Below, one piece after another: positions 53,742 to 60,964 of a DNA stretch of 64,000 bases. The notes beneath the pieces were generated by a model that was not told the DNA's origin, did not search any database, and worked only from the letters and a program-made list of their open reading frames with translations. The translations under genes and the position numbers were made by a program. The stretch comes from JANMZO01 sp963763135 (GTDB lineage Bacteria; Actinomycetota; Acidimicrobiia; Acidimicrobiales; JANYDT01). Location: NCBI GenBank assembly GCA_963763135.1, contig CAVXNJ010000004.1:434001-498000 (forward strand), in the 5' to 3' direction. Each line of letters opens with the position of its first letter. Positions within the stretch are counted from its first letter, which is position 1.

Positions 53742-54731
53742 GGGGCGAAGCAGAAGCAGCGTGTCGTATTCGAGTTCGGGAACACGCCGCCCGGACGCGG
53801 CCATGACAATCGATGGCACGCTGCCGTCGAGGTCGGAGCGCGCCTGGCCGGCCAGGCTGATTCCCCACCGGACCGTGCCCATCACACGCCACCAGAAGAA
53901 GCGATCGTCGTCGAAGCGGCCACCGGCAGCCTGGTAGGCGGTGCGCAGTACCTCCACGCCCGCCATCCCGCCCACCGTCTTGGCATCCTCCCGGAATCGC
54001 CACATGCGTTGGCACGGCCAGGCCAGATCCTCCATCGGGTCGCCGATCCGGGTCCCTTCCCAGTCGAGAATGGCGCGGAGGCCGTCGTCGCCGACGATGA
54101 TGTTGCCCGTCCGGATGTCGCTGTGCACGATGCTTCGGCGTTCGGGTTCAGCCGGGGCGTTTCGCTCCAGCCATCGCACGCCATAGGCGAATGTCGGAGA
54201 CGGTGAGAGAAGCGCGTTGCTGTAGAGGTTGTCGACACTGGCGAGGGCACTCGCGACCGGCCCAAGTGGCGGACGGACGAGTTCGGCCGGTGCCTTTTCG
54301 AAATCGATGGCGTGGAGCTTGGCCATGGCATCGCCCATCTGTGCGACGACCCGCTCCCCGACGCCGCTCGAATCCACGAGGCGTAGAACCCGACGGGGCA
54401 CGGTCTCGCCGGCCACAGCGGTGCTGAGGAAGAACGGTCCGCCAAGCACACGTTCGTCGCGGCAAACGTGATGGACATGCGGCACCGGCACCCCGGCGTC
54501 TTCAGCGAGGGTTCGCACCGCAGCTTCACCAGCGACATCGAGAAGTTGAATGGCTGCCGACGGGATCATGGTGATAGCCAGCCGTTGTGTGCCGCTCTCG
54601 GAGACGGCGTCGAACAACGCGTTGAGGCGTCGGGCCCCGGTTGAGGCCTGTTCGAGTCCACGAACCTCGACCTGGTGGCCTTCCACCTCGGTCAACCACA
54701 CGGCGAGGGCGGGGGCAAGGGGAGCGGCCAT
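53739..54731 (-). CDS. APH-family kinase (module 3)
   Basis: 330 residues. N-lobe with ARRLNALFDAV and LAITMIPSAA, the catalytic loop IVHSDIRTGNIIV (Ser replaces Gly of HGD) and the metal motif AILDWEGTRIGDPMEDLAW. Same ACAD11/LvaA-like subgroup as the kinases at 1758 and 17249. Its start codon overlaps the stop of the upstream DUF6285 gene. Probably phosphorylates a hydroxyacyl-CoA or similar alcohol. Confidence 0.8.
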   Translation of the reverse strand: MAAPLAPALAVWLTEVEGHQVEVRGLEQASTGARRLNALFDAVSESGTQRLAITMIPSAAIQLLDVAGEAAVRTLAEDAGVPVPHVHHVCRDERVLGGPFFLSTAVAGETVPRRVLRLVDSSGVGERVVAQMGDAMAKLHAIDFEKAPAELVRPPLGPVASALASVDNLYSNALLSPSPTFAYGVRWLERNAPAEPERRSIVHSDIRTGNIIVGDDGLRAILDWEGTRIGDPMEDLAWPCQRMWRFREDAKTVGGMAGVEVLRTAYQAAGGRFDDDRFFWWRVMGTVRWGISLAGQARSDLDGSVPSIVMAASGRRVPELEYDTLLLLRP

Positions 54732-55129
54732 CAGTCACCACTCCAGGCGTCGTGGCCGGGTTTGACCACGGCCAGGTCGGCTCGGACGCCATCCATCAGA
54801 ACGGCCCAAAGCTCATCGGACTTCGACGGTTCATCGGCCAGTCCCGATCGCAGGGCGCTCGCGAACGATGATCGCAGGTCTGCAAGTGACGAATCGGCTG
54901 GAACGCTGGCTCCGAGGGCGGAGCGCAGTGCACCGAACTCCGCGGCATCAGAAACAGGCGAGAGTCGGAGTTCGCGCTCCACGATGGCAACCAGGCTGGC
55001 GGCAACACGGGCGTTGTGCTGCACGGGACCACTCAGTGCCGGGACGATCTGCTCCTCGAGGACCCGGGCGACGGTTTCGAGGAGTTCGGAGGCGGTGGGT
55101 CGCGGTTGCATACGCACGTAGCTTGGCAC
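54731..55129 (-). CDS. DUF6285 protein, kinase partner (module 3)
   Basis: 132 residues, the clearest family member of the three. RPTASELLETVARVLEEQIV then HNARVAASLVAIVERELRLSP match the DUF6285 pattern as I remember it. All helical, no catalytic motif. Overlaps the kinase gene by 3 bp. LvaB, required for LvaA activity in levulinate catabolism, is the only functionally studied protein of this kind I can name. Confidence 0.75.
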   Translation of the reverse strand: MPSYVRMQPRPTASELLETVARVLEEQIVPALSGPVQHNARVAASLVAIVERELRLSPVSDAAEFGALRSALGASVPADSSLADLRSSFASALRSGLADEPSKSDELWAVLMDGVRADLAVVKPGHDAWSGD

Positions 55130-55178
55130 GTCGACCTCGTTTGACGCTCATCGGCACCGTGAACGTGCCCCGGGCTGG

Positions 55179-56816
55179 TCAGCTGAAATCGAAACCGGGG
55201 TAGCCCTCGGCGGCGACTTCAGCGAGGTGTTTGCGGTAGCGCGGCGCACCGCCGGTGTACATGAGGTACCGGATGGTGTCGTGACCTTCCACGTTCTCGT
55301 TGTAACCGGTGAACCATGACTTCGCGTTACGCAGCAACAGCGGTTGATAGAGGTCCTTAATATGCGACGTCCACTCGGCCTCGGCGTCGGCGGACGCTTC
55401 GATCCGCGTGTAGCCGTGCTCGGCGATGTAGCGGTACAGCTCGGTCGCCCAGTCAACGCCGGATTCGATCGCGCGTGGAAAGTTGGTCGACGACGACGCA
55501 GCGTGCGGTCCGGCGAGCATGATCAGGTTGGGGAAACCGGCGACCTGCACACCCAGGTAGGTGATGGGGCCGTCGCGCCACTTGTCGCGCAACTTCACGC
55601 CGTTTGCGCCCGTGATGTCCATCCGGTCAAACGAACCGGTGAGCGCGTCGAACCCCGTCGCGTAAACGATGACGTCGAGCTCGTAATCGTCTGTCGACGT
55701 ACGTATTCCCGTCGACGTGATGCGTTCGATGGGAGTTTCGCTGATGTCGATGAGGTGCACGTTCTCCCGGTTGTACTGCTCGTAGTACCGGGTCTCCATG
55801 GGAACGCGCTGCACTCCGAAGCCGTGGTCTTTGGGGATCAGCTTCTCCGCGACCGACTGATCATTCACCCGCTGGCGGATCTTGCCGGCCACAAACGCTG
55901 AGAACTCGGCGTTGGCATCGGGATTCATGAGCACGTCGCGGAAGTTGCCGAGCCAGATGCCGAAGCCCGGTGATGCGTACAGCTTCTCCCAGAACTCGAG
56001 CCGTTCCTCGTGTGGAACGTCTTCGAGTTTTCGGCGGTCGGGTCCATGAACGAATCCACCCGGCGTCTCCGCGCACTGCGCAAAGATCTCGTCGTAGGAG
56101 GCCTTGATGCGGGTCATCTCCTCCGGGGTGATCTTGCTGTTGTGGAGCGGAGCACACCAGTTCGGACGCCGCTGGAACACGAACAGTTCGCCAACCTGCT
56201 CGGCGATCGCGGAAATGACCTGAACGCCGGTGGCCCCGGTGCCGATGACTGCGACCCGTTTTCCGGTGAGATCGAGCGGTTCGTGGGGCCAGTTGTACGT
56301 GTGGAATGACGGGCCCTGAAAGTCGTCCATCCCGGCAATCCGAGGAAGGGTTGCGGCCGAGAGGAGCCCGATGGCGGTGAGTAGGAAGCGACAGGTGACA
56401 GTCCGCCCGTCAGCCAAGGCAAGAGTCCACATCCGGGTCTCGTCGTTCCATACCGCGGACTTCATCTTGGCGTTGAACTGCATGTGTCTGCGCAGGTCGA
56501 ATTTGTCGACGACGTGATTGAGGTAGCTGAGTGTTTCCGGCTGACCAGCGAAATGTTCGCTCCAGTCCCATTCCTGGAGCAGTTCCTTGCTGAAGGAGTA
56601 GCCGTAGCTCCAGCTCTCGGAATCGAAGCGACAGCCCGGGTAACGGTTTTGGAACCAGGTGCCGCCGACGTCTTCGGCCGCTTCCAGCACCGTCACGTCG
56701 GCACCCAGCTCCAGGAGACGGTACAGCTGATAGATGCCGCACACCCCCGCCCCGATGATCACAAAGTCATGTTGTTGCGGAGTGATCGTCGCATCGGGCG
56801 TCGTCGAGCCGTTCAC
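55179..56816 (-). CDS. Baeyer-Villiger type FAD monooxygenase
   Basis: 545 residues, GTG start behind GGGAGGAAACAG. FAD-binding GAGVCGIYQLYRL, NADPH-binding GTGATGVQVISA and the fingerprint FQGPSFHTYNWP (FxGxxxHxxxWP) place it among Baeyer-Villiger monooxygenases. Typical reaction: insertion of oxygen next to a ketone, giving an ester or lactone, e.g. ring opening of cyclic terpenoid or steroid ketones. Downstream hydrolases would then open the lactone. It is the upstream gene of a group ending with kinase module 3. Confidence 0.93.
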   Translation of the reverse strand: MNGSTTPDATITPQQHDFVIIGAGVCGIYQLYRLLELGADVTVLEAAEDVGGTWFQNRYPGCRFDSESWSYGYSFSKELLQEWDWSEHFAGQPETLSYLNHVVDKFDLRRHMQFNAKMKSAVWNDETRMWTLALADGRTVTCRFLLTAIGLLSAATLPRIAGMDDFQGPSFHTYNWPHEPLDLTGKRVAVIGTGATGVQVISAIAEQVGELFVFQRRPNWCAPLHNSKITPEEMTRIKASYDEIFAQCAETPGGFVHGPDRRKLEDVPHEERLEFWEKLYASPGFGIWLGNFRDVLMNPDANAEFSAFVAGKIRQRVNDQSVAEKLIPKDHGFGVQRVPMETRYYEQYNRENVHLIDISETPIERITSTGIRTSTDDYELDVIVYATGFDALTGSFDRMDITGANGVKLRDKWRDGPITYLGVQVAGFPNLIMLAGPHAASSSTNFPRAIESGVDWATELYRYIAEHGYTRIEASADAEAEWTSHIKDLYQPLLLRNAKSWFTGYNENVEGHDTIRYLMYTGGAPRYRKHLAEVAAEGYPGFDFS

Positions 56817-57005
56817 CTGTTTCCTCCCGACCGTGCTGTCGTGGTGCTCCGGTCCTTGCCGTGAACTTAAAGAGCGTCGTCCCCAGCGGTTAGGGTCGAA
56901 GGTCCCAAGTTCCTCGGTGCGAAACTAGGGCAGATGGGGTGTCCGGAGTACTGATTGCCAGGTCGCAGAGGCCGTAGAGCGGTCGGGTCCTTCGACCCTA
57001 GGCCC

Positions 57006-57027
57006 GCCTACCTACTGGTCGGTAGGC
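57006..57027 (+). promoter_or_regulatory. TetR-type operator candidate before the nitronate monooxygenase
   Basis: GCCTACC and GGTAGGC form 7-bp outer arms around TACTGGTC, giving the TACC..TGGTCGGTA layout common for TetR-family sites. It lies 9 bp before the start codon, in the 219-bp divergent gap with the BVMO gene, so binding would block transcription directly. Confidence 0.6.
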
Positions 57028-57035
57028 TGTGCGCC

Positions 57036-58484
57036 ATGCTTGCGGATCCGATCCACGCCCCGTTACCGACCGTCATCCAAGGTGGAATGGGGGTTGGTGT
57101 TTCAGGTTGGCGACTGGCTCGCGCGGTCGGCGAGACGGGCCAGATGGGCGTGGTGTCCGGGACCGCGATCGACGTGGTGCATGCGCGCGTTCTGGAAGAC
57201 GGCGACCCCGGGGGCCATCTGCGTCGGGCGTATGCCCATTTCCCGGTGGCTCAGGTTGTCGAGCGGGTATTGGCCCGTTGGTTCTCCCAGGACGGCCGGG
57301 TGCCGGGTCAGAAGTACCGCAACATGCCGCTCGCGGACGTCGACTCGCCTCAGGACCTCCGTGATCTCACGGTGTTGTCGAATTTCGCCGAGGTGTGGCT
57401 TGCGAAAGATGGCCACGACGGACCGATCGGCGTGAACTTCCTCGAAAAGGTGCAGATCCCCACACCCGACGCGATCTACGGCACGATGCTGGCCGGGGTC
57501 GACTACATCCTCATGGGGGCAGGTATTCCAGCGGGCATCCCCCGTTTGATCAGGGACCTTGCCGGCGGACAGCAGGTCAGCTACGCCGTGAGCGTTGCCG
57601 GTGCCGAACCGGGCGACCATTTCGCCGTTCGTTTCGACCCGGCAGAGTTGTTCGGTGGTCCTGCCCCACACCTCGCTCGGCCGCAGTTCCTGGCCATCAT
57701 CTCGTCGAACACCCTTGCTTCCTTCCTCTTGAAGGACCCCGAAACCAGCCCTGACGGCTTCGTGGTCGAGGGCCCCACTGCGGGTGGACACAACGCTCCG
57801 CCCCGGGGGAAATTGGAGCTCAACGACAAAGGTGAACCGATGTACGGGCCCCGTGACAGCGTCGACCTGGCGAAGCTCGGCGCTACCGGCGTGCCCTTCT
57901 GGTTGGCCGGTGGCTACAACAGTCCCGAACGCCGCCGGCTGGCACTCGAAAGTGGCGCCGCCGGAGTCCAGGTTGGCACGCCGTTTGCGTTGTGCGACGA
58001 GTCGGGGATCCGGTCGGACCTGAAGGAAGACGTCATTCGCCAGGCACTCGACGGTCACGTGGAAGTCCGCACCGATCCGCTGGCCTCACCGAGCGGATAC
58101 CCGTTCAAGGTCATGAGCGTGCCCGGCACGATGTCGGATGCCGACGTTTACGAACAGCGCACGCGCGTATGTGACCTGGGCATGTTGCGCTCGGCTTACA
58201 AGAAGGACGACGGCACCGTGGGATGGCGTTGCGCGGCTGAGCCGGTGAAGGTCTACGTGTCCAAGGGCGGCAGCATCGAAGACACGGTCGGGCGCAAGTG
58301 CCTTTGCAATGGTCTGCTGTCGACCATCGGACTCGGTCAGGAACGTCCTTCGGGGGCCGAGCCGCCGATCGTCACGATCGGCGACGACGTGATTCCGGTG
58401 GTGCGGGCGTTGGCCGCGGACCAGAAGCGGTGGAGCGCCGCTGAGGTGGTTACGTGGCTTCTCGGAAAGGACCGGGAGTCCTGA
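57036..58484 (+). CDS. Nitronate monooxygenase / 2-nitropropane dioxygenase-like flavoprotein
   Basis: 482 residues from the ATG at 57036; the frame is open 27 codons further up but through the operator. FMN TIM barrel: TVIQGGMGVGVSGWRLARAV, GTAIDVVHAR, GPIGVNFLEK, VEGPTAGGHNAPP (catalytic-type His), FWLAGGYNSPERRRLALESGAAGVQVGTPF. About 120 residues longer than ordinary NMOs, with a Cys-containing C-terminal part (CDLGM, KCLCNGLL). This long type often occurs with steroid-catabolic genes and may act on acyl-CoAs. Role unproven. Confidence 0.82.
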   Translation: MLADPIHAPLPTVIQGGMGVGVSGWRLARAVGETGQMGVVSGTAIDVVHARVLEDGDPGGHLRRAYAHFPVAQVVERVLARWFSQDGRVPGQKYRNMPLADVDSPQDLRDLTVLSNFAEVWLAKDGHDGPIGVNFLEKVQIPTPDAIYGTMLAGVDYILMGAGIPAGIPRLIRDLAGGQQVSYAVSVAGAEPGDHFAVRFDPAELFGGPAPHLARPQFLAIISSNTLASFLLKDPETSPDGFVVEGPTAGGHNAPPRGKLELNDKGEPMYGPRDSVDLAKLGATGVPFWLAGGYNSPERRRLALESGAAGVQVGTPFALCDESGIRSDLKEDVIRQALDGHVEVRTDPLASPSGYPFKVMSVPGTMSDADVYEQRTRVCDLGMLRSAYKKDDGTVGWRCAAEPVKVYVSKGGSIEDTVGRKCLCNGLLSTIGLGQERPSGAEPPIVTIGDDVIPVVRALAADQKRWSAAEVVTWLLGKDRES

Positions 58485-58492
58485 TCTGATGA

Positions 58493-58513
58493 CGGCGGGA
58501 GTCCTGACCGCCG
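58493..58513. terminator. Weak hairpin between convergent genes
   Basis: CGGCGG / CCGCCG stem of 6 bp with a 9-nt loop, between the nitronate monooxygenase and quinone reductase stops. GGGAGTCCTGA is directly repeated (58474 and 58497 areas). Confidence 0.35.
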
Positions 58514-58518
58514 GTGCC

Positions 58519-59454
58519 TCAGAAGGTGATGATCAGACGACCGCGAGTGCCGCCTGCTTCCAGGATGCGGTGGGCCTCGCCGGCCTGTTCGGCCGGGAAC
58601 TCCCTGGCTACCCGGAGTGTGACGGAACCTTCCTCAACCTGTAGGCGGAGTTGATCGAGCTTTGCCTGTTCACGGGCATAGTCACGCACCCAGACGGGAT
58701 GCACGGTGATCCCGCGCTCGACCGGATCGGCCCAACCCCGAACTGTTGCTATGCGCCCGCCGTCGCGAACTGCGGCCACGATCTGTTGCGACTGGACCGA
58801 TCCGTCGGCCAGACCGTCGACCCCGTCTGGGGCTGCGTCGCGGATGTTCTTCGCGACATCGGGTCCACGGCGGACGACCACGTCAGCGCCTAAGCCACGA
58901 ACGAGTTCTTCGTCGGCCTCCGACGAATCCGCAATGACGCGAAGTCCGTCGGCCTTGGCCAACTGGACGACATATCCGCCGAATGCACCCGCTGCTCCCG
59001 TCACCGCAACGGTCTGGCCCGGTGACAACGCAAGGAGATCGAGCGCCAACCGGGCCGTAAGGCCGTTCATCGGCAGCGAGGCTGCTTCGGCGAACGATGC
59101 CCCTGCGGGTATGCGCGCCACGGATTCAGCGGGTAGCACGATGTACTCGGAGTAGCCGCCGTGCGAACCTCGGGGTACGACTATCGCCATGACGTCATCA
59201 CCCGAACGTAGCGCGGTGACACCTTCGCCAACTTCGTCGACAACGCCCGCGACATCCATCCCGGCCACGTACGGCGGGGGTGATGCTTTCAGCATCTCCG
59301 CCCTCGCGCCGTTGCGCGTGAAGGTGTCGGTCGGATTCACTGCGGCGGCTTTCACCGCGATCCGGACCTCGCCGGGTCCGGCGTGCCCCTCTGGGACATC
59401 GAAGACCTTCAGAGCCTCAGGTCCACCGAACTCATCAACTCCGACAACTCGCAT
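58519..59454 (-). CDS. Quinone reductase-like zinc-independent MDR oxidoreductase
   Basis: 311 residues, medium-chain dehydrogenase/reductase fold. AAAVNPTDTFTRNG and MDVAGVVDEVGEGV in the GroES-like domain, then VTGAAGAFGGYVVQLAKADG for NADPH. The catalytic and structural zinc cysteines are missing, as in quinone or enoyl reductases. No Shine-Dalgarno precedes the ATG; TAGATT at -10 spacing suggests a leaderless message. Confidence 0.9.
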   Translation of the reverse strand: MRVVGVDEFGGPEALKVFDVPEGHAGPGEVRIAVKAAAVNPTDTFTRNGARAEMLKASPPPYVAGMDVAGVVDEVGEGVTALRSGDDVMAIVVPRGSHGGYSEYIVLPAESVARIPAGASFAEAASLPMNGLTARLALDLLALSPGQTVAVTGAAGAFGGYVVQLAKADGLRVIADSSEADEELVRGLGADVVVRRGPDVAKNIRDAAPDGVDGLADGSVQSQQIVAAVRDGGRIATVRGWADPVERGITVHPVWVRDYAREQAKLDQLRLQVEEGSVTLRVAREFPAEQAGEAHRILEAGGTRGRLIITF

Positions 59455-59508
59455 TCGGGCAATCTACAGGTCAACGCTGAAAAACCACAGCCCGACGGGG
59501 GTAACGGG

Positions 59509-60864
59509 TCAGCGTGCTTCGACCCGCCCGTCGGTTGGAGACGGCGACCCCCACCAAGCGGCGACCCGGTTCGCCAGATTGATCGCTGGTCGGTCGACGA
59601 GGCGAGTGAACGGACCGGCAGCAAGCGCCGTCGCCAGAACGGTAAGCGCGCTTGCTATCACTGCGCCGAGATAGATCGAGTGCGTTCTCGCCGCCGTCGA
59701 CGCAAACACCCAGGAGCCGAGCGACATCATGATCGGCCAGTGCAGCAGGTAGATCGCAAAACTCCATTTTCCGATGGTTTGAACAGTCCGTCGGGTGAGG
59801 AACGATTTGATCGCCGGTGTGGAGAAGATGAGCCAGACAACGGCGGATGCCGCAAGTGTGTGGGCCATGGAACGGGGGCGAAGAAAGGAGTCGGTGAAGC
59901 TCAGTCGGCGGGCGACGAACGAGTACCACGGACCAACCGCCTCTTCATCGGGCCAGCTACCGAAGTACACAAATGCGAGCAGCGCCATCGCACGTAGGAA
60001 GCGGGTCCTGGCCGTTGTCGCCGCCCACCGTCGAAGTGGTCCGGCCGGTTGGTCACGCATTGAACGAAACCACACCCCGATTGTTATCGCCGCCAGGTGG
60101 ATGCCGAAGTGCGATGATCCCGCGATCAGCGCCCACGCCACCACGAACGCGAACGCAGCGTTTCGCCGTCGGTCGTCTCGGAACAACGAGATAAGTGCGA
60201 ACACCAGAAGTGATCCGAAGAACTGAATGTTCACCGACCACAACGGACCCATCCACCACACCTGACCCCGCAACATCGCCCCGCCGAACGCCGTCCACAG
60301 AAGGCCCGGGTGCGGGCCCGGTACATAGAAGCTCGCAAGCCACGTGCTCTTCGAGAGGTCGGCGGCGGCGAGGTTGTGCATCGCGTGAAGTTGAAACAAC
60401 GCGCCCGTGAGCAGCACCGCGACAGCTACGGGCACTCCGAGACGCACGACGCGCTTCACCGCCTGCCTCGCCAGATCGGCTCGGTCTTCGGTGGAGAAGA
60501 ACCGGTTGGAGAGTACAAAGCCGGAGTGGATGAAGAACACCATGACCGCCATGTCACCGGACCAAAAAATGGCCAGCGGGGTGTGGGCGAACCTGGTCAG
60601 ATACGGCATCCGGTGATCTGCCGCGCCAAACGCGAGAGCCGGTAGCCAGGCCGAAAGCAGATGCGAAAGCACGATGACCACACTGGCCACACCCCGGGCG
60701 CCATCGAGGAAGTCGAGGCGCCCTGAAGCAGCGTGGCCGGGATTCGAATCGAGTCCTTGAGGTGTGGTCCGAAGTGCGCCCGCTGGTGGTGTGAACAGCG
60801 GACCGGGCGCAGCTTCCACGACGGCACTGCGAAGCTTGATGTTGCCCGAAGTCGATCGTTGCAC
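59509..60864 (-). CDS. OafA/YrhL-type membrane acyltransferase
   Basis: 451 residues, GTG start, about ten membrane helices. LDFLDGARGVASVVIVLSHL carries the conserved acyltransferase-3 Asp/Arg/His of the first helix, and FFIHSGFVLSNRFF is the second motif. Such proteins O-acylate surface carbohydrates or small molecules from acyl-CoA at the membrane. The first 45 residues are a non-membrane extension; an internal start is possible. It is unlinked in function to its neighbours as far as can be seen. Confidence 0.85.
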   Translation of the reverse strand: MQRSTSGNIKLRSAVVEAAPGPLFTPPAGALRTTPQGLDSNPGHAASGRLDFLDGARGVASVVIVLSHLLSAWLPALAFGAADHRMPYLTRFAHTPLAIFWSGDMAVMVFFIHSGFVLSNRFFSTEDRADLARQAVKRVVRLGVPVAVAVLLTGALFQLHAMHNLAAADLSKSTWLASFYVPGPHPGLLWTAFGGAMLRGQVWWMGPLWSVNIQFFGSLLVFALISLFRDDRRRNAAFAFVVAWALIAGSSHFGIHLAAITIGVWFRSMRDQPAGPLRRWAATTARTRFLRAMALLAFVYFGSWPDEEAVGPWYSFVARRLSFTDSFLRPRSMAHTLAASAVVWLIFSTPAIKSFLTRRTVQTIGKWSFAIYLLHWPIMMSLGSWVFASTAARTHSIYLGAVIASALTVLATALAAGPFTRLVDRPAINLANRVAAWWGSPSPTDGRVEAR

Positions 60865-60964
60865 GCGAGAACGGTATGGATCGAACCTTGGAGCAACCTG
60901 AGGATCTTCACGTTTTGTGTAACAACTGGACGAACTAACGAAACGGCTGGTTTCGTTTGTTCGG

